Counted from the first letter of the stretch, positions 33,401 through 46,080 are shown. The stretch is DNA of 58,869 nt from Chara braunii (GCA_003427395.1 BFEA01000268.1:100709-159577), one strand, 5' to 3'. Notes: a model not told the origin generated them from the sequence alone. A program made the numbers and translations.

Positions 33401-36400
33401 TGATAGGTAGGTAGTGTGAGGTGAAATTGAGAGAAGAATATAGCTTTTTTTTAATAAAAAAAAAAAAAGGGGCATTTGACAAAATATTTTTTTTGTCAGA
33501 GGGGTATTGGGCTCTACTCACATCTTTTAGGGGCATTTTGGCGTATATCTCAACTTATGGGTGTATTTTGCAAATTATCCCTTTTTTTAAACTCATACTC
33601 ATTCATTACACATTAGTGAAAGAGGGGCCGGCCACCCCACATAAAGGCTGGGACTGGAAGCCTTACCCAGCTTCGCTTTTTATGGGACCAATGGGACCCG
33701 GTTCAAACCCGCCCTACCCCCACACCCTAACCTATGGAACCCGGGGTCTATTTCGGTCCCCCCGAGCATGTGCTCAAGTACGAAGCTTAGGCTTGGATCC
33801 CACTATTGTTAGTGAGGCCATTTTCGGGCCCGAATTCGGATCCCACAATGTACCGGGGCGTTCGGGACCCGAAACAAAATTCCGTTGTTTCTACTCACTA
33901 TGCGCATCGTGTCAATCAGGCCACAATGTGACGCCCAACCTCATGCCCAGTGCGACTTCCTGATCGGAGTGGGATGGGGGCCCGGAAGTGCGAAAAGGGG
34001 TGTGCCAAGGATTTTAGGATGGGGGTGGAGTTCCAGGTCGGAACTGAAATCTCCTGTGGCAAGCCTTAGGGACAGTTGTGCAAGATAGCAAGCGTGGACC
34101 GCGTCCGATTTTTATGCTTTCGGTATGTCATTGCCATCCCTGCAAGTTTCGTCGTCGAGGCCAGGCTCGGATCTGGTGAACCAACGGAACGCTATGCAAG
34201 TCGCATTGCCTAATTAATTGTCGGTGTCGCTCGTGACAAGCCTCAGAGTCGGACGAAGCGGGCCTCAGGCGCAGGCTGTGGGCTCGCTGCTCGGCCTCAG
34301 TCCGGGTTCGTCGTGCGAACCCCGCGGCTGAATACTCGTTGTCCTGCCGGCACTCAGAGCACGGGGTTTGAGGCCAGTAGGGGGCGAGCGCGTGCCACGG
34401 GGCCACCGTCAGGCAGTGAAAAGGCAATACGAGGCGGTAGGGAGCGACATCTGTCTCAATGATGACAACACAGGGTTCGGCGATGACGTAGCTTGCGTGT
34501 GAGCTGGGGAATTTTGAGGGAAAAGGGATCGCGCGTAAGGCCCGTTCAATGTCCAGATCACAGATATGTTCGTTTCCGGTCTGAAAGGGAAATTTTGGAG
34601 GGTTGGGGCGGGGTTGTGCGAAAAAACAGACGTTTTTCCATTCCCAGTATTCTCGGAACCGTCGATGTCTCAAGCTTTCCCGATCTGTGACGTGGAAGGG
34701 AGTCCCATCATCCATGCTATCGGAAAGTTGCGAGCTTACACATGGACTCGAGCGTGGGTCTTGTAGACACACGTGTAGGCGGTGCTCGTTTGGTCGAGCC
34801 TACATCCATGCGCACGAGATCGTGTTCGCGATCAGTTGGATCGGATTGACTGGCTATCCCTTGGTCGGGAGATCGTCTGGTCAATCGTTATGCCAGCCCA
34901 ACACGTGGCATTTATGCTCTCGAGTGTGCGTGTCAAGAGACAGAGATTAGGAAGGCAAACTGCGGGTAATCACACATTTGAATCAGCCATCCACTTATCA
35001 GTCAGAGCATACATCAGTTAGGACCGTCGTGTGTTCGTTAGATTTTTCTTTCTGCCCAAAAAGGAACGAAAAACTGACATGCATACGTGTGGTCCGACAA
35101 AGACAGTATCTACAATCGGGGGATTGGTCCGCCCGGTAACTTAGTTTCGCAGACGCATTTTCCCAATACTCATGCATCAATCAAACTCAAGGGTCGTGCA
35201 AATTTCCAAAAAAAAGCATAAGCGAGAGATCGATAAAGGTTTATGCATCAATCCATGTCACCGAGGAAGACTACATCATCATCATAACCCAAGCTCACCG
35301 AGGTCACGCGCAAACAATCATCGTACCCAATCTCACCATACTGCAGGAGTGAGGAGGAAAATCAAACCGATTATTAAGAAAACCACGAACCAGGGATACT
35401 CATGAGTAAAATAAGGTCGGCGCCGCTTGTCAAAACTACATAGACGAGAAAAAGAAGGATGTCATCCCACACACAAGATCCAAAGGTTGGCAATTCCGTA
35501 ATATGCATGAGGAGCGCATACAACCCGAGTGCAGAATGGAGACCAGAAAGTAACAAAATTTGAATTAAGCTAGTCATCAAAAATTGTGTGAGGAGGGGTG
35601 AGGGAAGCGTGCGAGTTCGTTCCACACACCATAAGCAGAAAATCCAAGATAATTCACAAGGAGATCCGAAACGGTCGCAACAAGATCGGCCAAGGTTGAA
35701 ATCAAAATTTATATAGAGGGTTAGAGAAAGGCATCATCCCACACACATATCTCTCTCTCTTTCTCTCCACGCCACATCACCTCCGATACGGGCAGTCCGT
35801 CACCTCGCACCAACACCGAGTCGTCACCCCGCTTAATCCGAGCACGCAAACCAAGTTCACCCGTCAGTCACAGTCCGTCGTGGCACGAAAGAGAGAGAGG
35901 GAGAGAGAAAGAGAGAGATAGCTTCCCTCGTAATCGTACTATCCACTGCTTCACGACCGCCTCCACGATCATTGCGTGAGCAACATGGTGCGCACATTTA
36001 TTAAACCGCCACTGTTTGTGACCCTTCCCTTGCCGAGCCTTGAAACGCGTTGCACGCCAGAAAGAAGAATCGGCATATGCCTTCTTTTGGTTGGCGCTAC
36101 CAGCCATTTTGCTCCAGAAGGCCAACCTTAAAAACCTGCGGCCACATGCACACCGCGTTGGAGAAAATGGTTGGGAAACGTACAGGTGGTTCAAACCACC
36201 AGTACTTGGCCCATGTATCGGCCCCGCAACTTCCAGAGGCTTGGGTTACCAGCCCTCAAAGGCTGGCGCCGCCAGCCAAAACAATTTTTTTTTTTTTTGC
36301 GCTAGCGGGCCAGCGTGAAACGGTGCGCAGCACATTTTGAGGCTCGACACCGATAGTTGGGCCAACTACTGGTGGTTTGATGTACTTGGCACACAAAGTA

Positions 36401-36427
36401 ACAGGAAAACAGGGATTGAGAAAACGA

Positions 36428-36461
<34 letters not shown>

Positions 36462-36770
36462 ACACAAAGAGAGAGAGAGAACCTTGCCACAAAGCCATTC
36501 TTGACACCCCCTTCAAATCGCCTCCCGACGTTAGCAGTCCACGTACAGATGAAAACAGTGCAGCGTAATGGGAGAGAAAAAAAACAAAACATGACCTCTT
36601 AGGATTCGAAGTGGATCGTACAACACAGGCCAAGGTCAACATCAGTATCACCGGAGCAAGTCGAGAAATCTTGAAAATTCGAAACGAGGCAATGGAGGGA
36701 CAATAGTAGTGATTGATGGCAGACACAAACGGTCGTATGGAGAGCACAGGTTGTACCAAAACAATTGGCC
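33401..36770. other. Intergenic, no gene recognised
   Basis: Open frames, including a 214-codon one on the minus strand at 34128-34772, show no recognisable domain. CTGGCGCCGCCAGCC and related motifs occur at about 36107 and 36265, and CA repeats at 36429-36465. I see nothing else to report. Confidence 0.45.
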
Positions 36771-36777
36771 CCATTGG

Positions 36778-36910
36778 GCTTAGCTCAGATGGTAAGACCC
36801 ACAGGTTGCATGCAGGAGGCTGTGGGTGTAATTGCCATCGATGTCACGTGCCATGGTGTGCCCGGGCATGCTTGGTGCACTCCCACCAAGATTGGCGGCC
36901 GCCCCCCAAG
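36778..36910 (+). repeat. tRNA-like SINE head
   Basis: GGGCTTAGCTCAGATGGTAAGACC resembles a tRNA 5' half with an A box. The B-box position is degenerate. The following TGCCCGGGCATGCTTGG...CTCCCACC matches the SINE-like piece near 33155-33183. It is not a functional tRNA. Confidence 0.45.
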
Positions 36911-37362
36911 CCAGCATAAGCAGAACCTAAGACCACCAGTACTTGGAGACCTCCTTTTTCCAAAGCAGATTTCACCTTGCACACCCAAACCTGGGTAGCG
37001 ATCCGTACGGCACCGCATACATGTACAGTCGTATGAATCCGTAATCCTACGCTACTCGTACAGGAGGACTTCCGTTTTTTTTTGTTTTTTTTTTTGTAGG
37101 TGTCGAGGAGTTGGTTAGTGTCCATGCACTCTGTATACCTGAAATCACCCCCCAAAACGCCGTTGCAAGGCTGATATCAATGTTTACATGGTGTGTGGCT
37201 TAGAAGTTGAAACACCCCTGCCCACCATTTTTTAATGAGTGGATATAGCCCCTGGATAACTAAAGAAAAAAAAAACACAAAAATGTGCGGGCACATATGT
37301 GTTCTGTTTTGGTGGTGTGTGTCTGTGTGTGTGTGTGTTTGATGGTGTGTGTGTATCATACA

Positions 37363-37429
<67 letters not shown>

Positions 37430-40200
37430 ACACTATCAGACATATTGCCATTGCAGTGATTTTTCCTTTTTTCAAAGGCAAAACTAGGGCGCAGTCAAGG
37501 TTTTCAGTTTCAAATGCGTTTCAGACACAGTTTCACGAATTTTGCTCCAAAGCGAGGAAAATAAAAAATAGTGAGTGTATCCAACCCAACTTTAGGGTTA
37601 GGTGGGGATGTGTGTTGTATTCGAGGCATGCGTGAAGTGGATTCCGAACTGAAAATGTGACTTAGCCTTAGTTGTCCCATTTTTTATTTCCCCTTTTCTG
37701 TTCCTATTTTTTTTCCCCTCATACTTTAATAAGAATTTGGGGTTGGTGCTGAAACAAATATTGCTCGTCTGCCAATATTACATAAGTTTTTTTCTTTCAG
37801 ATTTTTTTTATTTTTATTCCCCCGCCTTCTCCCCTTTTCTATTCCTATTTTTCTTACTCATATTTTAATAAGAAATTTTAGGTTGGTTCTGAAACAAATA
37901 TTGCTTGTCTGCCAATGTTATATAACGTTTTTTTCAAACCACCAGTACCTCTGCCTGTGTTGGGAAATTACGTTGTCCTGGCCAGTACCTGAAGTTTTCG
38001 GGGGTCGGACACAGGGTCGGCAATGTCCCAAAAATCGTAGTTTTATTTTGCCCGTGCACGAAAGGAAATAAAAAAAAAAAGACCTTTGTACTGCGATGAT
38101 GTCGGGCAGGGTAGCGTCTACGAGGCCGTGCTCACAGTCTTGAATGCATCTTACAACAAAGACGGTCACATTCTGAAACTTGTTTTCTTTTTTTTTATTT
38201 CTCTTTTGTTTGTTATGTGTCCCCTGCCAACGAGGCAGGGCAGAATCCGTGATCTGCTCTAGCCGTGTTTCCTCAGATGATTGTAACCCTGATGTATCCA
38301 GCCGTTTTCAAGGCGGAATCCGTGTTTTCGTTTTTTTTTTTCTTGTTTTCTTTTTTTGGAATCCGACAATCTGAATCCGTTATCTTCTCGAGATGTGTTC
38401 CCTCAGAGGATTGTAACCCTGATCATACTAGCACGTACGGGAATGTATCTTACAACCTGGCCACGGGGCTGAGATGCCTTCACTGAGGGCACACTCACAC
38501 TAACACTTCCGAGAATGTATACGGCTGCAATCACGCCCAGAGCTTTGTTTCCTTTTCTTGTTATATGAGTTTTCACGGCTGTAACCTTTTTTTTTTTTTT
38601 TTTTTTTTTTTTTTCTCGTCAGAGTACCATAAAGAAATGGAGTGGGACCCAGGCTCAGCAAAACTCGGAGCGCAGTGAAAATCACGGCAAAAACAGGCTC
38701 GAAGGTACTGATTTTTTATTTTATTTCCCCCATCCACCCCCCCCCGGCCCGGCGTCCGTTGTAGTTCGTGGCCACATACGGGATTCCCTGCGTGAAATAT
38801 CCGCACGTTATGAACGGAAAGCCCCCGTATGTATACACACGACAACATAGTAGGCCCAAACAAATGAACAAACCCCAGCACAAACGTTTTTTTAGCTGGT
38901 GCTGCCAGCCATTTTGCTCCGTTAGGCTGATCCCTGGAAGTCGTGGTGCATGCACAACCACATTGGAGACAGATGGGAGTTGGGGAAAGTACGGGTGGTA
39001 TAACTACCGTCTTCCCCCGAACACAATACACTCTCATTTCGACTGTATCGGGTCGGGTATATAGCTTGTATGCATTCATTTTTAGGGTGCGTTATGTTCA
39101 GGGGAAGACAGTAGTACTATTGGGTGGAAGCAACTGTCCGCAGTGTGCATGGCAATAGAGCTTCCGACGATTTCCCATCGGCAATATGCCTGCCGACAAC
39201 TTCACGTCAGCGAGACGAGGGGCTGTCAAAGCTTTTCTCTCTCATCGACATTTGTTTTTCCTTTTCTATGATGCAAACCTACCCTGTGACTGAGTGAAAG
39301 GTATCGCTTCAAGTTGTCTGGTGTTCCCTGGATGCGTACATAAGCCAGAGAGATGAAGAGGTTAGATCCCAAACAAAATGCTCGAGCTTCCAGTCGCGAT
39401 ACGGACATTTGATTTATCTCTGTCTTTTTCCATAAAAATCGCAATTGCGATTGAGCTTCCAGTTGCGATACACACATTTGATTTATCGGTGTCTTTTTCC
39501 ATCAAATCGCAATTGCGGATAACGGTAATTGAACCCTTTCCGTTAATTTATATCCGCTTTTAACATATAAAAAATAATTGAATTGATGGACTCCGACTCT
39601 TCTGTGTGATGACAAAATGAAAAGGAAAGCCATGATAAAGTTGGAGACGAAGAGAGGACGGAACATGTTATTCATTAAAATAGTACATTATTTTGTGTAC
39701 TATTTATAAACGAATTGATTAAGCAGTGAAGGATGTGTACGACATAAAAATGGAGTTCATGTGTACGACATAGAAATGTAAGGAATTCTTAGCACACTCT
39801 TAACACGTCCAAGCATGCCCTTCATACCTATGTGAAGGATGTATACGACATAGAAATGTAAGGTACTCCAAACACACCCTTAATACACTCCGACACACCG
39901 TTCGTTCCTATGTGAATGATTTTTTCGAGCAGTAAAATGCACAGTGTACTACAGCTAACCATGAATACTTTTCCCAAAGTTACACCTTGCACAACCCTGC
40001 CCTTATTTGGCAACGCTCTTCCATGTAGTGCCACGTTTGTGGTTCCTTTTCTGTATATATTAATTAAGTCTTGTGCGTTGGATACGTCCGCCGACATCGA
40101 AATCGAAGTCATGACCAAACATTCAATTTTGATGTATATTAAGTTCCGAGGGACCATATGTGGTCATCATTGTGCATAGTGAGGAGCAAAGGGCCTGACC
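36911..40200. repeat. Intergenic with CA run and several tandem duplications
   Basis: A CA run lies at about 37363-37424. Two-copy tandem duplications occur at about 37680-37925 (ending GAAACAAATATTGCT(C/T)GTCTGCC), 38240-38420 (GAATCCGT...GATTGTAACCCTGAT), 39380-39515 (GAGCTTCCAGT(C/T)GCGATAC) and 39730-39920 (TGTACGACATAGAAATGTAAGG). No gene was recognised. Confidence 0.7.
39004..39114. mobile_element. Fold-back MITE-like element, family M3
   Basis: CTACCGTCTTCCCCCGAACA at the left pairs with TGTTCAGGGGAAGACAGTAG at the right over 111 bp. This is the same length as the 27568 and 7745 copies. Confidence 0.7.
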
Positions 40201-40235
40201 CAAAGTTGTGAGTCGCCTGTCGTATTGAACTGTCA

Positions 40236-40507
40236 ATCGGATACATCCGCCGCACACCCAACTGCCTGCACGCAACATCATGCACGGTTCTTATGAGACA
40301 AGGAACCGTCTCATTGATGGTTGGCAGATACATCCATTCGCTAAATATGCATGAATGCATACATAGAGACAGATATACAGACAAAAGGAGGCGGGTAACC
40401 ATTAGAAAATTGTATCGAGCACTGCAAGTGAAACATTTACGCATTGCCTATGCGTCGGATACATCCTGCGCACACAAATGAATTCGTTGAGTTATCGACG
40501 AAACCAA

Positions 40508-40569
<62 letters not shown>

Positions 40570-40716
40570 AAAAGCCACCTTGAAGTGTACTTATTTGCCT
40601 GTGGACCATCCTGCGCACACAATCGAAATCGAGAGAGAGGGAGAGAGTGACAGAGACAAAGAGAGCGACAGAGCGAGCGAGAGAGAGAGAATTAGGCGTG
40701 CAATCATTCGGAACTC

Positions 40717-40780
<64 letters not shown>

Positions 40781-41095
40781 ACAAAAGCCACCTTGAAATG
40801 TACATATTTGCCTGTGGACCGGATACATCCTGCCCACACAATTGAGATCGATAGAGAGACAGAGAGTGAGGCGTGTAGTCATTCGGAACTCATATTGAAA
40901 ACTGCAAGTGAAAAATTATATCGAAAACTACCAGTGAAAAAGATGGGGTCACCCTGTGGATCGGATACATCCTCCACACGTAACTGAATTCGCTGAAGTA
41001 TTGACAAAGCCAAATGACAACACCACATCGATGTGTACTTATTTGCGTGTCAACTGGATACATCCTGCGCACACAGTTCCGAATGACTACACGCC

Positions 41096-41185
<90 letters not shown>

Positions 41186-41595
41186 NNNNNNNNNNNNNNN
41201 NNNNNNNNNNNNNNNNNNNNNNNNNNNNNNNNNNNNNNNNNNNNNNNNNNNNNGAGAGATAGAGAGGGGGAGAGAGAGAGATACAAAAGCCACCGTGAAG
41301 TGTATATATTTGCCAGTGGACCGGATACATCCTGCCCATACAATTGAGATCGATAGAGGGACAGAGAGTGAGGCGTGTAGTCATTCGGAACTCATATTGA
41401 AAACTGTATGTAAAAAATTATATAAAAAACTGCAAGTGAAAAAGATGGGGTCACCCTGTGGATCGGATACATCCGCCACACGTAACTAAATTCACTGAAC
41501 TATTGACAAAGCCAAATGGCAACACCACATCGATGTGTACTTATTTGCCTGTGAACCGGATACATCCTGCCCACACAGTTCCGAACGACTACACG

Positions 41596-41687
<92 letters not shown>

Positions 41688-41879
41688 ACTGCAAGTGAAA
41701 AAGTTATATTGAAAACTGCAAGTGAAAAAATATATTGAAAACTGCCACTGAAAACGTTACGGGCTGTATGTGGATCGGATACATCCTCCCCACGTAATTG
41801 AACTCGCTGAACTGTCAACAAAGCCAAATGGCAACACACCTTGAAGTGTACTTATTTGCCTGTGGACCGGATATAGCCT
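40236..41879. repeat. Palindrome array A, about 12 sites, with GA microsatellites
   Basis: Sites have the form GTGGA(C/T)CGGAT-AC-ATCCTGCCCAC. They start near 40236, 40322 (weak), 40454, 40818, 40960, 41053, 41320, 41462, 41555, 41773 and 41864, plus a deleted one near 40600. A roughly 500-bp unit carrying several sites, AACTGCAAGTGAAAAA pieces and a GA run is repeated. GA runs are at 40511-40567, 40719-40778, 41099-41269 (interrupted by the gap) and 41600-41683. Confidence 0.85.
41186..41253. other. Assembly gap (68 N) inside a GA run
   Basis: There are 68 N bases within a GA microsatellite inside palindrome array A. The true number of repeat units is unknown. Confidence 0.99.
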
Positions 41880-42204
41880 GCCCACACAATCAAAATCGAG
41901 AGAGAGAGAGAGGGAGAAAAGGATAAAGAGCAAGTGATAGTATCTATTGTCCCACGTAACTGAACTCACTGAACTATCGACAAAGCCAAATGACAACAAA
42001 AATACGTTTATGCACGACACAAATTCAACCTCACGGGCCGTTGGTGAATTATGAACAAAACTATACGTATCCTTAACTAGTCACAACACATATCTGATTC
42101 TATAGAACAGATGATGTACGCCAGCTTGCATCTGATCGCTGGTATATGAATGTTTGAGAAACGAAAAAGTTGACGTAGTCCCCTAGCTAGATAGGAAGCA
42201 AATA

Positions 42205-43076
42205 TTAACATGAAACCCCACAACTGGATCCGTCCGCCTGCCTTTGCACTCCTTTGACGAGAACTTCGAATCTTATGTCATCATATCTTTGGGGCAACGC
42301 TCTTATCATTGCCTCGTCATTCAAGTACTGCAGAACCGCTCTACAAGCAGTCGAAGCAAATGAAGCATCGCACACTGCACTATAATAAGAATCAACGTAC
42401 TGTACAACTCTCTTTCTAAAATCTACCACAAGAAGAGCCCAGTGTTCATTGTCCTTATGAATAGGGATGAGCAACACGTCATATTTGAAAAGATTGACAT
42501 CTTTCGTCCATCTTGTCACCCTTTTACAACCCTGAAGTAGCAATTTCGTGAAAAAAAAAGAAACAAAGTTGTACACTTTGGAAGAAGATATTCATCCCTA
42601 ACGAGCAGGGCCAAGTCGAAGCTCACTACCTCGTCGTCCAGCTCGCCGCCTCTGTCCAACAAGGTATCCCTATCTCGAACCCTAACAACCAAGTTCTCAA
42701 TTGGCAGGCGAGCCACAATCGTCGTTGGGGATAGGCGAGAATGTACAAGGTTGTCTAACAAGTTCGACAACTCTCCCTCACTTCTTCCAACGCTCGGTGC
42801 GCTCATGTCTGCTGCACAGACCAACCAAGCAACACGCATGACCATGAGATGAATGATACCCTAACTGTCCAAGCTGCCCAGTTCTTTGCTTTTAGTACTA
42901 AAAGTATTGTAAATCTGAACTCCTCTACTCGTCGTTCTTTCAAAGTACGGCTCAGGTTCAGAAACTGGAGAAACTATGAACTTCTTGCAAACTCTCATAT
43001 GCAACTTCTTAACTCTCTCAGCACTCACACCAGCCGCTTTTACAATTTCCATATCTCTTGGGGATAATTGTGGCAC
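42205..43076 (-). pseudogene. Ulp1/C48 SUMO-protease-like gene, broken
   Basis: The last segment (42205-42576) carries the C48 cysteine protease core. His45-Trp46 lies in IPIHKDNEHWALLVVDF, Asp62 in QYVDS, and Gln113 plus Cys119 in QADGSSCGV, the usual catalytic order and spacing. Upstream segments in another frame (42516-42845 and 42861-43076) could supply the N-terminal part, including VVSFDLALLVRDEYL, where family members have the helix before the core. A frame change at a T-rich run near 42555 and a stop right after CGVSC break the gene; a different frame just downstream (FASYLARGLRQLF) looks like the lost C-terminal helix. C48 proteases cleave SUMO-like modifiers and are often carried by plant and fungal DNA transposons. 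Confidence 0.6.
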
Positions 43077-43338
43077 TCTCGTCTTCGTGGGATATTCCTT
43101 CGACTTTCTCCGTACAGCAGACGAAGGAGACGACCGACCTGTACAACAGATGAAGAAACATAATTATGAATACAGCGTACGGCCGCGCTTCACAAACCAA
43201 GGGGCAACGAGCAATTACCCTCATGTTCCACATATCTCTAACCGCTATCTACATGTGAAAGAACACTCCAGATGTTCAGCACTAGAGAGACCCAAAGTTA
43301 AGCAATGAAAGTCACTGCTTACCGGTCACAGCTTCTTC

Positions 43339-43809
43339 TCAAGCATGTCCACCAGCATCGTCCTCGTGTTTATCTTGAACTCGTGGCACCTCCTCCTGTA
43401 CGCAGCTGGCTTTCACACCTAGCACTACCCCTGCTCCTTTGATCTTCCCCGATGCAACAATGAGGTCCAGACGGGCTGGGAACTTGGACAAGTCGTCGAG
43501 GTCAGCGTTAACGATTCGAATGACCTCTTCAACAGAGGGACTAAGAGAGTCGGCACGCTGTTGTCCGACATCCTCATCGAGAGACAGTTCCACGAGAGCT
43601 GTCCCGCCGCCCGCAGTCTTGCTTGGACTGGAATCCACCACAACTGCGGTGGCAGCAAGGTCTTCGTCGCCGTGAAAAAGTTTTCGGGTGATGTCATCGC
43701 CCAACGGATGACGAACAACCCCTTCTTCCTGTTCCGACACGGTGACGTCTTTCTCCTCCACGCACAGACCTGACACGAGCATTGCTGCAGGTAGTTGTGA
43801 GGGCCGCAT
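43339..43809 (-). pseudogene. Unknown acidic protein segment
   Basis: This is a 156-codon open frame rich in Asp, Glu and Val, containing SPSVEEVIRIVNADLDDLSKF and ARLDLIVASGKIKGAGVVLG. It lies between the Ulp1-like segment and the palindrome-coded segment on the same strand. I do not recognise a family. It may be a linker part of the same decayed multi-domain gene. Confidence 0.35.
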
Positions 43810-43818
43810 GTCAAGCGT

Positions 43819-44993
43819 CTAGGTTGAGTCGCCACGAACGAAATTGTCCACCGAAAGCAGTCTTGTGTCGATTCCCGAATACAGCTGCGAGAGAAAGTCG
43901 TCATCCGTACCACTGCATCTCACGTCACGAGGAGAAGTCGCCTGCATTTCCACAGTCTCGTCTATGACGTCCTTATCCTCCAAAAAATATGTTGAGTCGG
44001 AGCCACTGGACTTGCTATGTTGGTCCTTTGTAATCTCTCCCCGTGGAGGACTCAGATTCCACGCTGAACTTTTTTGGACAAGGGTTAGCAATCCCGAGGC
44101 TCCTCTGTCCTGGCTTGTTGTGCGGAGGACAGATCCTCCACTGTCTCGAAGGCTCTGAACATCCAGGGCACTTACGGGCAGGCTTCCTGCTTGCGTTTCT
44201 CCTGCATCCGCAACCCGACTTGTTGTGGGGAGGATAAATCCGCCACAGGCCAAAAGGCACTGAACTTCCGGGACACTTGCGGGCAGGCTTCCTATGGGTG
44301 GCAGGCTCTGGACTCCGAGACACTTGCAGGCAGGCTTCCTACTTGCGTTTGTCCAGTTGGCGTGTCAAGGCTTCCTACTGGCTTGTCCCCAACTTGACTT
44401 CCTAAGACCGTTTTGGCAGCCTGACTTCTTTCCTGGACGCCAGCGAGAGGGTTGTGCACCGTCTGGACACTCTCCGGAAGGTTTCCGTCCTGCGCCTCCC
44501 CAGCCCGACTTGTTGTGGGGAGGATAGATTCGCCACATGCCGAAACGCACCGAACTCCTGCGGGTGGGAGGCTCAGGATTACTGAGACACTTGCAGACAG
44601 GCTTCCTGCTTGCGTTTGCCCAGTTCGACTTGGCATGTGGAGGATAAATCCTCCACTGGCAGAAACGTCGTGGCTTCTCGAGACACTTGGGGGAAGGATT
44701 CCTGCGTGGGTCTCTCCAACCTGACTTGCTGTGGGGAGGATTGATCCTCCATTGGCGGATAGGCTCTTTACTCGAGGGATGCTGGCCTCACAGCCGATGG
44801 AAAGGCAACTTGCGTCGACGTCCGAGATCGGTTCGGACTCCACAGACTTTATAAATCCCACTTCCCCTTCCAAGTCTGAGGCGAAATTAGATCCTGCAGA
44901 AACTGTACACGGGACAGACCCGACACCGAGCAGTTTGGAACATGCAAAATCTCCGGCCCCGATTGTTGGGCAGATACATCCTCCACTGAACAA
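43819..44993 (-). pseudogene. Repeat-coded segment: palindromes translated as GG(F/S)ILPT
   Basis: Two overlapping frames (44292-44993 and 43819-44253) translate a degenerate tandem repeat of about 95-105 bp. Each unit holds one GGAGGAT-NN-ATCCNCC palindrome read as GG(F/S)ILPT, followed by SR or SQ and a GETQAGSLPASVS-like tail. No function is recognised. It may be real low-complexity protein, or a palindrome array that happens to be open in this frame. Confidence 0.4.
44124..44984. repeat. Palindrome array B, six sites
   Basis: Sites start at 44124, 44229, 44519, 44639, 44735 and 44969. Examples are GGAGGATAAATCCTCC and GGAGGATTGATCCTCC, mostly with outer GTGG...CCAC arms. They are the same palindrome family as arrays A and C and lie within a minus-strand open frame. 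Confidence 0.85.
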
Positions 44994-45192
44994 TAGGGCA
45001 GCGGTGGGTTCAACAAGTCAAGAACCCGCGCTGGTCTGTGAGGCAGCCCCTTCTACTGTTAGACGGGCACCCATTCCAGGCGGGATTGTTCCTGCAGAGC
45101 TTCGCTGATACCCACTTTGCCCACCCGATCCTGTACCGCCGCAGGCCCCCGATCCTGTACGGCCGTCGCCCCCCGCTCCTCGCATGCCCTGG

Positions 45193-46080
45193 TTACCTCC
45201 GCGACCACTGCTGGTTCCACCCCCTCCACCACTGCCGGTTCCACCCCCTCCACCACTGCCTGTTCCCACCGCCGATTCCACCCTCTCCACCACCACCGGT
45301 CCCACCACCTCCCGACGAAATCACCCACTCTATTTGGACTCCGTAACTCGGGTTCGTCTCGAGTCCGTAAAATTCAGCAAGGAGCTCCAACAAATTGCGA
45401 TCTCGTAAAATTCCGAATATGGACTGTCCATGCCATACGACCACCGAATTCTCCGGTTCTAGGGAGTTAATCTCCGCAACGCGCCCTACCACCTCCTCAT
45501 GCGCAACTTGTAAGAAATCTTCCTTTGACATGCGCGGATCAACTTCCCACACACCGTCATCATTGACTTTGCTCATGACCCATTCACCATCCAGAACGGC
45601 CGGTTGGAAATAATCAGGATGACACACTATGTGGTGACCCCATTCAGCCTCGCTGGTGCTCCTGTGGTCTTTCCTGAAGTGGTATATTTTGCCAGGTGGA
45701 AGACCCGACAGCACGGACGACGGAATTGGAAGTCCCGACCTGACGGTGGGGCTGAGTGGTCTTCTCCTCGATGACAAAAATCCTTTTTAAGAACCGGACG
45801 TTGGCGTAGCGACTGGCGCGGCAACTGGAGTGTCGAGAGGCGAACCCACGGTAATCTTGGAACTTGCAGGCGTTGACGAGGATGCTACACCGACAGCATG
45901 TTTGCGGGATGTTGCCTCCAAATCGAACTCCGTATTACCTACGCTGACCTCTTCATCGTCGTTAGGGTTGAAGTCCTCCTCGTCATTGAAGTGTGCCCTG
46001 AAGATATTGAGAGTGACTTCAGTCTTCCCTTAGTCAAAATAACACTCTTCCAGTTTGTCGTCGCCTCCCTTGACCCACCA
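45193..46080 (-). pseudogene. Tail segment after the methyltransferase-like part
   Basis: One frame runs from about 46080 to 45193 with in-frame TAA codons at 46030-46032 and 45787-45789. It begins with an acidic piece (FNDEEDFNPNDDEEVS) and a Ser/Thr/Pro/Ala linker. A folded-looking block follows (about 45370-45700; GKIYHFRKDHRS, CHPDYFQPAVLDGEWV, AEFYGLETNPSYGVQIEWV). It then changes frame inside Gly/Ser-rich repeats. I do not recognise the folded block. Confidence 0.45.

Noticed and set aside
34128-34772. 214-codon minus-strand open frame as a gene
   Set aside because: The composition is irregular, no domain or conserved motif is visible, it starts at a non-ATG context in places, and no neighbouring support exists.
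36778-36850. Functional tRNA gene
   Set aside because: The A box is good but the T-arm/B box is degenerate and the acceptor ends do not pair; a SINE head is more likely.
42530-42576. A 45-base intron (GTGTAC...TTCAG) joining the two Ulp1-like frames
   Set aside because: Splicing at those sites does not connect the two coding frames, and the length is very short for a plant-lineage intron.
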